Below are positions 25,795-34,776 of a stretch of DNA of 64,000 nucleotides, piece by piece. A program made the translations under genes and the position numbers. Within the stretch, counting starts at the first letter, position 1, and every line of letters starts with the position of its first letter. Below the pieces are notes generated by a model. The model did no database searches and was not told the origin of the DNA. It saw only the letters and a program-made list of their open reading frames with translations. This DNA comes from Candidatus Bathyarchaeota archaeon. Its GTDB lineage: Archaea > Thermoproteota > Bathyarchaeia > Bathyarchaeales > Bathycorpusculaceae. The stretch covers positions 112,019 to 176,018 of the forward strand of contig PLTA01000039.1 in assembly GCA_003164295.1 (NCBI GenBank), given 5' to 3'.

Positions 25795-26079
25795 ATGTCC
25801 GAGGAAACATACGAAGGTATCCCCAGAGGCAAAATACCTTGGGACCCAAAGATAGATTATGAAAAGTGTGTGACATGCGGTAAATGCGTTGATTTTTGTC
25901 ATACGAGTGCCTTTAGAATAGAGGAAAAGGATGGCGAAAAACGAACTGTGGTAAACCCAAACAGATGTGTTGTATTTTGCAGAGGTTGTGAGGACATTTG
26001 TCCTGCCGGTGCTATTACTCATCCCTCGGAAGAGGAAACACAAGCGATAATTGATAAACTAAAAAAGACCTCACCTTAA
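25795..26079 (+). CDS. 2[4Fe-4S] ferredoxin
   Basis: A 94-residue cytoplasmic electron carrier. Cluster motif one is CVTCGKCVDFCH, where His takes the usual Pro position after the last Cys. Motif two is CVVFCRGCEDICPAGAI, with an extra residue between its first and second Cys (C-x3-C-x2-C-x3-C). The N-terminal GIPRGKIPWDP region is also found in archaeal NIL-less ferredoxins. An isolated gene, 47 bases after the surface protein. Confidence 0.85.
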   Translation: MSEETYEGIPRGKIPWDPKIDYEKCVTCGKCVDFCHTSAFRIEEKDGEKRTVVNPNRCVVFCRGCEDICPAGAITHPSEEETQAIIDKLKKTSP

Positions 26080-26141
26080 AGTCAAGCCTTAAATAATTTT
26101 TCATATTCTCAACTCCCCTTAAAACCAGAAAGAAAGGTTAA

Positions 26142-26480
26142 TTGAAGAAAATGAGTGATGGGCACGTTAGGGTTAGAAATTGGGATGAATTCAAACGCGT
26201 AGTTAGTGAAAAGAAGCCAAAGTCGCTTGTGTATGTCCTTGAACAAAATGCCCTCTCTCCAAACAAAGAGCTTACAACATTGAGAATAATATTGATGGAC
26301 GACAAGCGCTACTACATCTTTCTTGACTTCCCCAAAGGTCAATTCCTAAGGGAAACGGGAATTCCTCTGCATAAAGACAAAAATGGCCTCTGGAACCTAG
26401 ACGAAGACGAAGTCAAGGGTATTCTGAAAAAAGTGTTCGAAAAAGAGAACTTGGAGATTTTTTCTTTCTGGACAACGTAG
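26142..26480 (+). CDS. Conserved hypothetical protein
   Basis: About 112 residues, soluble, with alternating strand/helix pattern: VRNWDEFKRVVSEKKPKSLV, then LRIILMDDKRYYIFLDFPKG and a C-terminal helix KGILKKVFEKENLE. No family was recognised. The TTG start at 26142 has AAGG five bases upstream; an ATG at 26151 is an alternative. It lies 62 bases after the ferredoxin gene in the same direction. Confidence 0.6.
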   Translation: MKKMSDGHVRVRNWDEFKRVVSEKKPKSLVYVLEQNALSPNKELTTLRIILMDDKRYYIFLDFPKGQFLRETGIPLHKDKNGLWNLDEDEVKGILKKVFEKENLEIFSFWTT

Positions 26481-26516
26481 GTTTTGAGGTCAAAGACAAT
26501 AAACTTTTGACTTATT

Positions 26517-27869
26517 TCAACAGATAGTCTGTTTTTCCCTCATGGAATACTTTTTGTGTCGAAACATTATTACTACAACCGCGAAGGCTACAACAACGAT
26601 TACAACAACTGTTAAGTAAATGCTTTCTGTTGTAAGGGAGAGCATTGGCTGAGTTCCTGCTGAAGGTGTGGAATCTGTTGCCAGGTTACCAAAAGCATAA
26701 ACATTATGATCCCACGACCCCACATAAATGACCCCGTTCCAAACAGCAGGAGAAGAACTCACATGATTTCCAGTTGTGTACGCCCAAATGTTTGCTCCAC
26801 TGGACGCATTCAGACAATAAACATTTCCATCCCACCCTCCAACGTAAACGTACCCGCGAGCCACTGCAGGGGACGAATCAACCCCGTCTTGCGTGGTATA
26901 ATTCCAGATTTTAGCCCCAGTTAACGCGTTGAGGCAGTAAACGTTTTTGTCGGGGTTCGCGGATTCTCCGGTTCCAATGTATACGAGTCCGTTGGCTACT
27001 GCAGGGGAAGAGTCAACCCAACTCAAAGTTGGATAGCTCCATATTTTAATTCCAGTTGTTGCGTTAAGGCAATAGACATTATCGTCTTCTGACCCAATAT
27101 AGAGACGGCCATCAACAACAGCAGGAGAAGACTCCACAACGTTTCCAGTGGTATAGCTCCAAATCTTCGCGCCAGATAAAGCGTCAAGACAATAAACATT
27201 GCCATTTGCTGAACCAACATAGATGAGGTCACCGACCACTGCCGGTGAAGACTCGACAAGTCCACCAGTTGAATAATTCCAAACTTTGGCACCGGTGGTT
27301 GCATCGAAACTGTAAACATTCCCATCCCATGACCCAACATAGACGTACCCATTAGCAACTGATGGACAAGACTCAACAGTGTTTCCGGTTGTGAAATTCC
27401 AGACTTTTTCTCCTGTTAAAGCGTTCAGGCAATACACATTGCGATCATAACATCCAAAATAGACGTAACCATTAGCAACCGCCATTGACGAACTAATTGC
27501 GACAGCTTCTACGCCATGAACACTTTGGGCTGTATTAGCGACTGTGAAGTTCCAAACTTGGGCTCCATCTGATGCGTTTAGGCAGTAAGCGATTCCGCCG
27601 TCAGAACCGATATAGACAAGGCCATTAACGATTGCAGGCGAGGCGCCAACTGGGCTGTTGGTTCTATAACTCCATCGTAAAGTGGCGTTAGTTGTATTTG
27701 GCGTGTTGGTTGAGTAACCTGAATGGGTTAGATCATGGTGAAACATCGGCCAATCAGACGAGGAAGAACTAGCGGATGCCACTGGTGCTGGAAACAATAC
27801 AAGACCGAAAAACGCCGATAACGTCAATACAAAGGTAAGAATGACCATTACATCGTTGGATTTTTTCAT
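26517..27869 (-). CDS. Secreted eight-bladed PQQ-like beta-propeller, membrane-anchored
   Basis: About 450 residues. Signal peptide VMVILTFVLTLSAFFGLVLF, then DWPMFHHDLTHSG, the usual entry to archaeal PQQ-like propellers. About eight repeats of roughly 40 residues follow with the pattern NGxVYxGSxDGNVYCLNAxTGAKxWxYTTG. A C-terminal helix (SIYLTVVVIVVVAFAVVVIM) anchors it. Repeats are also visible in the DNA. PQQ-binding residues of dehydrogenases are absent, so it is probably structural or binding. The ATG at 27869 has AGGA nine bases upstream. Confidence 0.85.
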   Translation of the reverse strand: MKKSNDVMVILTFVLTLSAFFGLVLFPAPVASASSSSSDWPMFHHDLTHSGYSTNTPNTTNATLRWSYRTNSPVGASPAIVNGLVYIGSDGGIAYCLNASDGAQVWNFTVANTAQSVHGVEAVAISSSMAVANGYVYFGCYDRNVYCLNALTGEKVWNFTTGNTVESCPSVANGYVYVGSWDGNVYSFDATTGAKVWNYSTGGLVESSPAVVGDLIYVGSANGNVYCLDALSGAKIWSYTTGNVVESSPAVVDGRLYIGSEDDNVYCLNATTGIKIWSYPTLSWVDSSPAVANGLVYIGTGESANPDKNVYCLNALTGAKIWNYTTQDGVDSSPAVARGYVYVGGWDGNVYCLNASSGANIWAYTTGNHVSSSPAVWNGVIYVGSWDHNVYAFGNLATDSTPSAGTQPMLSLTTESIYLTVVVIVVVAFAVVVIMFRHKKYSMREKQTIC

Positions 27870-28598
27870 TGAAAACAATCCTGACAAACAAATGCTATAT
27901 TGTTATATTTACTTAATAATATTGTTCATTCTTTTCGGGCAGGTCAAGCCTTAAGGATAGTTTTGCCAGAGTTGCGTATCCATTTGGCAGTACTATTTAA
28001 CGCTAGATCAAAATGGAGCGTTTTGTCCAAGCATTAAAAATGTTCGACATAATAAGAACTTTCTATTTCAATCATGGATTTTGAAGCCTTTCCTGAGCGC
28101 CTCTCATTGTCTCCCCAAGATTCAAATGCAAACTTGGTAAGCGCCCAATGCCAACCGCTATGCTTCAGTTTTTCTCCGCTTGGTTGTGCATCTCTCATGT
28201 TAACAAGTCGCATTCCCGACTTTTGGGTGAAGGGGGCGAAACTGAAACGAAGTGGAGCTAGCGCTCGCCCAAATATCGAAGCCAGAAGACATAGCGTTTT
28301 TCTTAAAGAACTTTCCAGCTAATTTTGTAGGCTATCTACCGTTTATTCTTGGTTGAGAAGTAGTGACTCCTAAAATTTCTTCACCATATTTACAAGGTTA
28401 AATTAAGTAGATTGCTTATAAACAGTATTGCAAACCTTAGATGAAAGATAAGCCTAAAACATCTAGATTTAACAATTCTAAGCCCAAATCAAACCCTTAT
28501 TGTCAAAAGTACTCCCCTAAAATTGCAACTTTCTTGCAAATGAGTGTACCCAAAACAACTAGTTTAAAAAATTATCTGTCGCTCAGCAAAACATGTCA
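27870..28598. other. Gap, partly open on both strands
   Basis: From about 28030 to 28320 both strands stay open for more than 80 codons (plus frame MDFEAFPERLSLSPQD..., minus frame ...GMRLVNMRDAQPSGEKLKHS...). This segment is richer in GC than its surroundings. No ribosome-binding site or recognisable family supports either frame. The remainder shows only AT-rich sequence and the 5' boundary of duplicated block B. Confidence 0.35.
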
Positions 28599-29198
28599 CC
28601 TTTACCAGCAACAGCAACTTTCATAAAAACCATAAACTAACAAAACATGTTTTGCCAAATTAATTCACGTTTTCTTCATTTCCATTGAAAAATGGGGTGT
28701 TTGGGCAAAATATTACGCACATGGAGTAATGTTCTTAAAAAAAAACAAGATAGATCCTGAGGGTTTAACGAATTTGGATGATAGAAGAAAAGCTTCCATA
28801 GTTGTTCTAATTATGGCGACTTTATTGTGCGCTGTAATGTTAACCAGGCTACATTTGTGATGCTCTTTATCAACCAAATATGGGTCACTACCATGAGGAG
28901 AGTTTATACTTAGATAATTGCCACATCGTTGAAAACGCTGGATACTTAAACGCATCTCTGACCATAATGGGTACCACCGACATAGCCACAACAATCAACG
29001 AATTAAAAATTAGCAATTTCACACTAGCCGAACTTCCAGGCGTAACCATTTACCTAAACGGAACAACAGTGAACTGCGTAACATCTCCGTTCTACATCCT
29101 TGAAAAGGGCGACACAGTCCTAGTTAACATGGTTTTTCCTTGCATAAACAGCCTTTTATCTCGAGCGCATGATGTTGGGTATGTTAGTATGCAGGTTC
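28599..29198. repeat. Duplicated 0.6 kb block, copy B
   Basis: This block matches 3958-4553. It begins with CCTTTACCAGCAACAGCAAC, which is the complement of the first codons of cooC, although no cooC gene follows here. It therefore arose by copying from the cooC locus or a third copy. Identity is highest from 28780 to 29190, over the small gene. Confidence 0.85.
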
Positions 29199-29254
29199 TG
29201 ACGTCTCAGGCAACGTATTATATGGAATGTAATATACAGAACTCCACTAACTAA
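28729..29254 (+). pseudogene. Small membrane or secreted protein gene, copy B, with one frame change
   Basis: An ATG at 28729 opens 43 codons (MFLKKNKIDPEGL, then a membrane helix ASIVVLIMATLLCAVML) to a TGA at 28858. The +1 frame then runs from about 28850 to the stop at 29252 with YICDALYQPNMGHYH and an Asn-rich domain ending CNIQNSTN. Copy A has exactly the same break. The frame change is therefore older than or maintained since the duplication, or is a real translational shift. Family not recognised. Confidence 0.6.
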
Positions 29255-29369
29255 CAAATTATCGTTGAATCTTTAGCGCCATCGTTATTTGAATACTAAT
29301 TTCCAGTGGATTAAAGCTTTATTTGCCTGAAAACCTCACCTAAACCAGCAAAAACGGTTGCACTTTAAA

Positions 29370-30224
29370 ATGTCCAACAACCAAGCAGAAAAAACCCAAA
29401 CATCCAAATGTCAAGATGAAGCTCTCGAAAAGCAGTTTTTAGAAGAAAAAAAAGACGAAGACCTCGGCGTTTACTGCGACTTGTTCTCTGCAAAGACCAC
29501 CTTTGAAGGCCAGGATGGCGGAGTAGTTTCAGCGTTGTTGGTTAAGGGTTTTGAGGAAGGACTATTTGATGTTGCTGTAATTGTCCGCCGTGGGGAAGGC
29601 TACAGCGCCAAAGCAACCGTGGCATCAAGCGCCGACGAAGTTTTAGCGGCGAAAGGAACCAGATACCTCAAAGTTAATGTCACAAAGAAACTACGCGAAC
29701 TAATCAGCCAAGGCAAAATACACATAGCCGTCGTGTGCACACCTTGCGAGGCAAAAGCAGTTAGAAAGATTCAGCAAACCTTCAAAGGAGAATGCGAGAT
29801 TACGATTATCGGGTTATTCTGTTTTGAAGCGTTTAACAGCGCCAGATTAAAAACAGAAACAGCTGTGCGTTTAGGCATTGATTTAGATAAGGCTCAAAAA
29901 ACGCAGATTCGCCATGGAAAATTTTCAGCTTTAGTTGATGGGAAAGAGTATAGTTGCAAAGTAAAAGAACTTGATGAAGCAGCAGAAAAGATATGTAGTT
30001 ACTGCAACGATTTCACATCACAACTAGCTGACGTTTCGGTAGGTTCAGTGGGAAGCAGAAAAGGTTACTCAACGGTTATTGTAAGATCAAAGGTTGGGGA
30101 AAAACTGTTGAAAAACTTTGATGCGGTAAAGGATGCAGTTGATAAGGAAGAAATCGTTAGATTATCTAAATTTAAGTGTGAACGTGCCAAAAAAAGCTTA
30201 GCTTTACTAAAAAGCCACAAATAA
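29370..30224 (+). CDS. FrhB/FdhB-family F420- or flavin-linked oxidoreductase subunit
   Basis: About 284 residues. The N-terminal GVYCDLFSAKTTFEGQDGG is the FrhB N-terminal region, followed by VVCTPCEAKAVRKI, GLFCFEAF and ICSYCNDFTSQLADVSVG, the Cys motifs that bind iron-sulfur in this family. Members reduce or oxidise F420 as adaptors for hydrogenases, formate dehydrogenases or sulfite reductase. The next gene is a MetF-like protein 116 bases on, so it may pass electrons to methylene-tetrahydropterin reduction. The ATG at 29370 was preferred to an upstream TTG. Confidence 0.85.
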   Translation: MSNNQAEKTQTSKCQDEALEKQFLEEKKDEDLGVYCDLFSAKTTFEGQDGGVVSALLVKGFEEGLFDVAVIVRRGEGYSAKATVASSADEVLAAKGTRYLKVNVTKKLRELISQGKIHIAVVCTPCEAKAVRKIQQTFKGECEITIIGLFCFEAFNSARLKTETAVRLGIDLDKAQKTQIRHGKFSALVDGKEYSCKVKELDEAAEKICSYCNDFTSQLADVSVGSVGSRKGYSTVIVRSKVGEKLLKNFDAVKDAVDKEEIVRLSKFKCERAKKSLALLKSHK

Positions 30225-30340
30225 ACCTTTTTTTTGGATATAATGCATGATAAATTGTTAGGCTGGAAGGAAGATCTTTGCGGTTGCAAAAGCCTTTTTA
30301 ACCCAAACCTCTCATCCCTTTAACCTGAGATGAACTTTCC

Positions 30341-31066
30341 ATGAAAATACTAAATGAATTTGTGCCAACACGTAAATTCTTAAAGCTCGCAGATGAACTC
30401 AAAGATTTAGTCGACGGATGGAACGTAACTGACGGCGCAGCAGGTTATCCAGCTCCAAGCGGAGTAGTCGTTAGCTGCTTGCTCAAATACAAATACCCAG
30501 AAAAATATGTCTGCCCAATCTTCATTCTAAAATATAAAGGCCCAGTAGAAGTAGGAGGCTTAGCCTTAGCATCAGACATCGTTGGGTTGGATGGCTTAGC
30601 AGTCACCATGGGAGATAACCCCAAATTTGGTCAACCAATAACAATGCTGAAATCATCAGAGGAAGCAAGAGACTTCATACGCACCCAAGTCAAAACCAAA
30701 AATCTAAAACTTGGTTGCCTACTAACCGCAAGACGCTCCATAGAAGAAACTCTTGAACGAGTACGTGAGCCATGGGACTTCGTATATTTCATGAGGCTAA
30801 CGGACGACTCATTCGAAGCACTCAAAGCAGTATCAGCTGAATGCAAGAAACTAAACAAGCCACTATTTGCATACTTCCTAGTTGGAACCGCCAAAAACGT
30901 TGAAACCGTCAAAATGATCGGATGGCCAACCGCTGCAACTATGGAAACTGTTGAAGAGAAAGCAGCAAAACTTGTCGGATTAGTTGACGGCATCATTGCA
31001 ACTTGTGCAGGCGACGCTGAAGGCGACAAATTAATGCTCCAGAAACTGCAAAAGTTCAGAAGCTAA
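30341..31066 (+). CDS. MetF-like methylenetetrahydrofolate/pterin reductase-type TIM barrel
   Basis: A 241-residue protein, shorter than bacterial MetF (about 290). WNVTDGAAGYPAPSGVVVSC corresponds to the MetF start NVTDNP-type region, LASDIVGLDGLAVTMGDNP to the motif before the flavin site (LTGDHP in MetF), and the remaining barrel strands are visible. It probably reduces methylene-pterin to methyl-pterin, the methyl-branch step feeding acetyl-CoA synthase. Pairing with an FrhB-like protein is the main hint to its electron donor. Confidence 0.7.
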   Translation: MKILNEFVPTRKFLKLADELKDLVDGWNVTDGAAGYPAPSGVVVSCLLKYKYPEKYVCPIFILKYKGPVEVGGLALASDIVGLDGLAVTMGDNPKFGQPITMLKSSEEARDFIRTQVKTKNLKLGCLLTARRSIEETLERVREPWDFVYFMRLTDDSFEALKAVSAECKKLNKPLFAYFLVGTAKNVETVKMIGWPTAATMETVEEKAAKLVGLVDGIIATCAGDAEGDKLMLQKLQKFRS

Positions 31067-31146
31067 AAACTTTTGAGCTTCTTTTTATTATTTTTTTAGC
31101 TTACTTCTAAACTATCATTTTTACAAGCCAAATTTTACTGGATTCT

Positions 31147-33810
31147 TTACGATAAAGCAAGAGATATAAGCTGAGTCTCATCGTCCGCCTGTTCAATCTT
31201 AAACCCTAAACCGCTACATAGGTTGAGCATCTTGTAATTTTCCGCCATTACATACCCGTAAATTTTATCCAAATGCCTATCCTTTGCAACTTCAACAAGT
31301 GAACACAAAAGTTTAGCACCCAACCCAAGACCTTGCCAGTTATCTCCAACCAAAACCGCGAATTCGCCGTTCTTTGCGTCAGGATTGATGATTAATCTAG
31401 CAACACCAACTATTTGCTTTTGCTCTTTAAGTTCTCCCACTATTGCAATTTCCCTATCGTAGTCTAAATTGCAATATCGTGTCAGAGTTTCGTGTGAAAG
31501 TTCTTTTATTAGCTCAAAGAAGCGGTACCTCATGGTTTGAACTGAAAGTGATTTAAATAGCGCGTCAAACTTCAACTCATCTTCTGGTTTTATTGGTCTA
31601 AGCTGGATCATGGCACCATTTTTCATTTTCCAATTCGAGATGTACATGCTTGGGTAAGGTGCTATAGTTAAGTGGTCACGGGAAACAGCTTCTTCCGTTG
31701 TATAGTCTGTGTCAACTACTATTCTGGCGTCAACTGCAACAGCGTTGTTCTCATCCACAATCAAGGGGTTAATGTCAACCTCTTTTATTTTAGGAAAATC
31801 AATGATTAACTGAGAGAACTTTACCAGCACTTCCTCAATCACCCTGATGTTTAATGGAACGCCAAGTTCAGCTGCTTGTTTGTAAATTTGTGTACCCTCT
31901 ATCAGCCTTCGGGCAAGCACCTGATTTAAAGGCGGAAAACCTATTTTCACATCCTTAAACAACTCGGCGTCGGTTCCTCCTTTCCCAAAAACAATAACTG
32001 ACCCAAATTGAGGATCCCTTTTTGCACCTACAAGCAATTCATAACCTCTCATGCACACCATGGATTGAATTGCCACGCCATTAAACTCCGCATCAGGCAA
32101 ATTTTTAACTAAATTAGCAAGTTTGCAAAAATAAGTTTTAACCTCTGATTTTGAGGATACACTTGGTATGACGCATTCGTTTTTAGACTTATGCGTAATT
32201 TGAGGAGATAGGGCTTTGAGAACTACTGGAAAACCAACTTTTGCCGCTAAAGATTGAGCCTCATGAACCGAAGATGCAACCACAGTCTTAATCGTTGGAA
32301 TATTGTACGTTTCTAAAAAACGAAAAGTCTCAGCATACCCCAGAACCTGCCGTCTTCTAACATAGGCTTCATCAATGATTGACTTAAGAGCGGCTGAATC
32401 GGCTGGTTCTATGGGGAGCTCTTCGGGAGTTTGGTAAAGAAGCTCCAAGCCCTCAGTATAATGGTACATTGCCATGAATGTAGAAACTGCTTGTTCAGGA
32501 GTCGGAAATGTTGGGATCCCACATTTATGCAGGAGTTTTCTGGCTGCGCGACATCTAGAATCCTGACCCATCAAACAGGTGAGAACTGGTTTGCTTGTTT
32601 GACTCGCAAGTTCTGTTATTACGTTAGCAACAGTCATTGGATCGGCTGCCACTTGGGGCGCATAGATTAGGATAAAACCGTTACTGTTTTGGTCTTTAAG
32701 GCATATTTCCATAACATCTTTGAATCTTGTAGGTGTCGCTTCCTCCAAAATATCTATCGGGTTAAGAGTGCTACAATAAAATGGCAAAATATCCTTCAGG
32801 GCTTGAGTAGTTGCATGGCTTAGCTGAGATAATTTTCCGCCCTGTGCAACAAGTTGGTCAGTTGCCATAATTGCTGGGCCACCAGCGTTGGTTATTATTG
32901 TTAAGCTAGAACCTGTAGGATTAGGCTGCATGGCCAATGCCTCTGCGCAATTAAACAAATCAATCATTGTTTCTACTCTAACGACACCTGCTCGTTTGAA
33001 AGCTGCATCATAAACTGCGTCTTCTCCACCTAGAGAACCACTATGAGACAAAGTGGGATAGACACTTTCTTGGAAGCGCCCAGCTTTGATAACAACGATA
33101 GGCTTGGTTCTTGCGAAACTTCTTGCAGCGCTCATGAATTTCCTTGCGTTCTTGATGGATTCAAGATATAATACGATGCTTTTGGTTTGGGAATTAGCAC
33201 CAAAATAATCGATTAAGTCCCCCAAATCAACATCAAGCATTGACCCTGTAGATACAACTGCGCTAAACCCGACTTGAGCATCTACGCCCCAATCCAGTGC
33301 AGAAGCACACAAGGCGGCACTTTGGGAAATAAAAGCGATTTTTCCAGAAGTAGCTTTTTCATCTGCAAATGTGGCATACAGATTTATTTTCGGACGAATA
33401 ACACCAAAACTATTCGGACCTATAATTCGAATGCAATATTTTTTTTGTAGGTCGATGATGCGCTTTTCGATTAAAATGCCTTCTTCACCTACTTCTCCGA
33501 AGCCTGCAGAACAGATTATTATTCCTGAAACGCCCGCCTCACCGCACTCCTCAACAATCTGCGGCACCGTATGTGCTGGTGTAGCGATTATGGCTAAATC
33601 CACTACTTTTGGGATTTTGCTGATGCTTGGGTAAGCCGTTATTCCCTGAATGGTTTCTCTAAAAGCGTTAACTGGGAAAACCTCACCTTTATAGCCTACA
33701 CCTATTAGGTTTCTAATAATTTTGGCACCGATAGAACCTTCCCTATCGCTGGCACCGATTACAGCTATACGTTTGGGATTAAATATCTTGTCGAGTTTTT
33801 CGATGCCCAT
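31147..33810 (-). CDS. ADP-forming acyl-CoA synthetase fused to a GNAT domain
   Basis: About 887 residues in three parts. Residues 1-460 are the alpha (NDP-forming) part with CoA-binding RIAVIGASDREGSIGAKI and phosphohistidine site SHSGSLGG near 255. Residues 470-700 are the ATP-grasp beta part (FPVVLKALSPQITHKS, VFGKGGTDAELF, EVDINPLIV). From about 735 to the end is a GNAT acetyltransferase (QLRPIKPEDELKF, WQGLGLGAKLL). ADP-forming enzymes make ATP from acetyl-CoA, giving acetate. The GNAT-fused form is also known as protein acetyltransferase (Pat-like), so a regulatory role is possible. The ATG at 33810 is used; a GTG lies four codons before. Confidence 0.88.
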   Translation of the reverse strand: MGIEKLDKIFNPKRIAVIGASDREGSIGAKIIRNLIGVGYKGEVFPVNAFRETIQGITAYPSISKIPKVVDLAIIATPAHTVPQIVEECGEAGVSGIIICSAGFGEVGEEGILIEKRIIDLQKKYCIRIIGPNSFGVIRPKINLYATFADEKATSGKIAFISQSAALCASALDWGVDAQVGFSAVVSTGSMLDVDLGDLIDYFGANSQTKSIVLYLESIKNARKFMSAARSFARTKPIVVIKAGRFQESVYPTLSHSGSLGGEDAVYDAAFKRAGVVRVETMIDLFNCAEALAMQPNPTGSSLTIITNAGGPAIMATDQLVAQGGKLSQLSHATTQALKDILPFYCSTLNPIDILEEATPTRFKDVMEICLKDQNSNGFILIYAPQVAADPMTVANVITELASQTSKPVLTCLMGQDSRCRAARKLLHKCGIPTFPTPEQAVSTFMAMYHYTEGLELLYQTPEELPIEPADSAALKSIIDEAYVRRRQVLGYAETFRFLETYNIPTIKTVVASSVHEAQSLAAKVGFPVVLKALSPQITHKSKNECVIPSVSSKSEVKTYFCKLANLVKNLPDAEFNGVAIQSMVCMRGYELLVGAKRDPQFGSVIVFGKGGTDAELFKDVKIGFPPLNQVLARRLIEGTQIYKQAAELGVPLNIRVIEEVLVKFSQLIIDFPKIKEVDINPLIVDENNAVAVDARIVVDTDYTTEEAVSRDHLTIAPYPSMYISNWKMKNGAMIQLRPIKPEDELKFDALFKSLSVQTMRYRFFELIKELSHETLTRYCNLDYDREIAIVGELKEQKQIVGVARLIINPDAKNGEFAVLVGDNWQGLGLGAKLLCSLVEVAKDRHLDKIYGYVMAENYKMLNLCSGLGFKIEQADDETQLISLALS

Positions 33811-33958
33811 CGGTTTATCCACTAATCCAAAAGCTAACTACTTAACTTATGGAAGTGTAGCGCTTTTAAATTTGCCCTAAAAACGGAAACATACCGGCTG
33901 AACATAGATAAGCTTTAAAGTTATTTTGCTTTAGCCATCTTAGCTTAGAGGCAAAAAC

Positions 33959-34717
33959 ATGAACCCGATTCAAATCATCGCCGTGGAAGGTTTACCGCTA
34001 ATAAAACCAGGCGATAATTTAGGTGAACTTATCGTTAACGCTGCCAAAAAGCAGAAGACACCTTTACAAAACAAAGACATTATTGTCGTAACGCATGTGG
34101 TGGCGTCAAAAGCTGAAGGAAACATCATCAACCTTGACGAAGTAACGCCTTCCAAGAAAGCAAAAGAAATAGCCCAGCAAACAAACAAAGATCCCGCTTT
34201 AGTTGAAGTTATTCTCAGAGAAACAAAAGAGATAGTTCGCTTGGGACAAAACAGCATCATAACAGAAACTAACAGCGGAATAATTTGCGCGAATGCAGGG
34301 GTAGATAGGTCTAACGTTTCAGGGGATAGAAATGTGGTTCCCCTTCCTAAAAATCCTAATGCTTCTGCACAAAACATAAGACAAGAAATAAAAGAGTTAA
34401 CAAGCGTTAACGTGGCAGTTATTGTTTCTGATACTCATGGAAGGCCGCTTCGTTTGGGAGAAATTAATGTGGCAGTTGGCGTTGCAGGAATCAAGCCTAT
34501 TAGAGATAGACGAGGCGAAAAGGACCTTTTTGGGTACACTCTTCGCATTAAACAAACCGCTATCGCCGATGAATTATCCTCAGCAGCCGAACTTGTTATT
34601 GGTCAAGCTAACGAGGGAATACCAGTGGCTATTATTCGAGGATATACCTACCAAACAATTGAGGGCGAATCAACAACTGAACTTATCAGGGCCAAGGAAA
34701 AAGATCTCTTTAGATAA
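33959..34717 (+). CDS. cofE: F420-0:gamma-glutamyl ligase
   Basis: A 252-residue CofE. The family pattern is visible as IIVVTHVVASKAEGN, SGIICANAGVDRSNV, VIVSDTHGRPLRLGEINVAVGVAG and RDRRGEKDLFGY. It adds gamma-linked glutamates to coenzyme F420-0 using GTP. Length fits stand-alone archaeal CofE. An F420-using pathway agrees with the FrhB-like protein 4 kb away. The next gene, an SCP2-domain protein, is 60 bases downstream. Confidence 0.95.
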   Translation: MNPIQIIAVEGLPLIKPGDNLGELIVNAAKKQKTPLQNKDIIVVTHVVASKAEGNIINLDEVTPSKKAKEIAQQTNKDPALVEVILRETKEIVRLGQNSIITETNSGIICANAGVDRSNVSGDRNVVPLPKNPNASAQNIRQEIKELTSVNVAVIVSDTHGRPLRLGEINVAVGVAGIKPIRDRRGEKDLFGYTLRIKQTAIADELSSAAELVIGQANEGIPVAIIRGYTYQTIEGESTTELIRAKEKDLFR

Positions 34718-34776
34718 AACATTGAATAAAGTTCAATAACCCAACTGTACAAGATACGTGAAAGCATGAGTTGAAA

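Noticed and set aside
27023..27376. 117-residue minus-strand frame inside the PQQ-like gene
   Set aside because: It is the same DNA repeats read in another frame; the repeat periodicity explains its length.
26517..27869. Repeats considered as CRISPR or tandem satellite
   Set aside because: The repeat unit is about 120 bases, coding, degenerate and matches propeller blades; no spacers or cas genes are present anywhere in the window.
28441..28626. 61-residue plus-strand frame MKDKPKTSRF...
   Set aside because: It runs into the duplicated block, where its last codons are the complement of cooC; composition is Lys/Ser/Gln-rich from AT-rich DNA and there is no ribosome-binding site.
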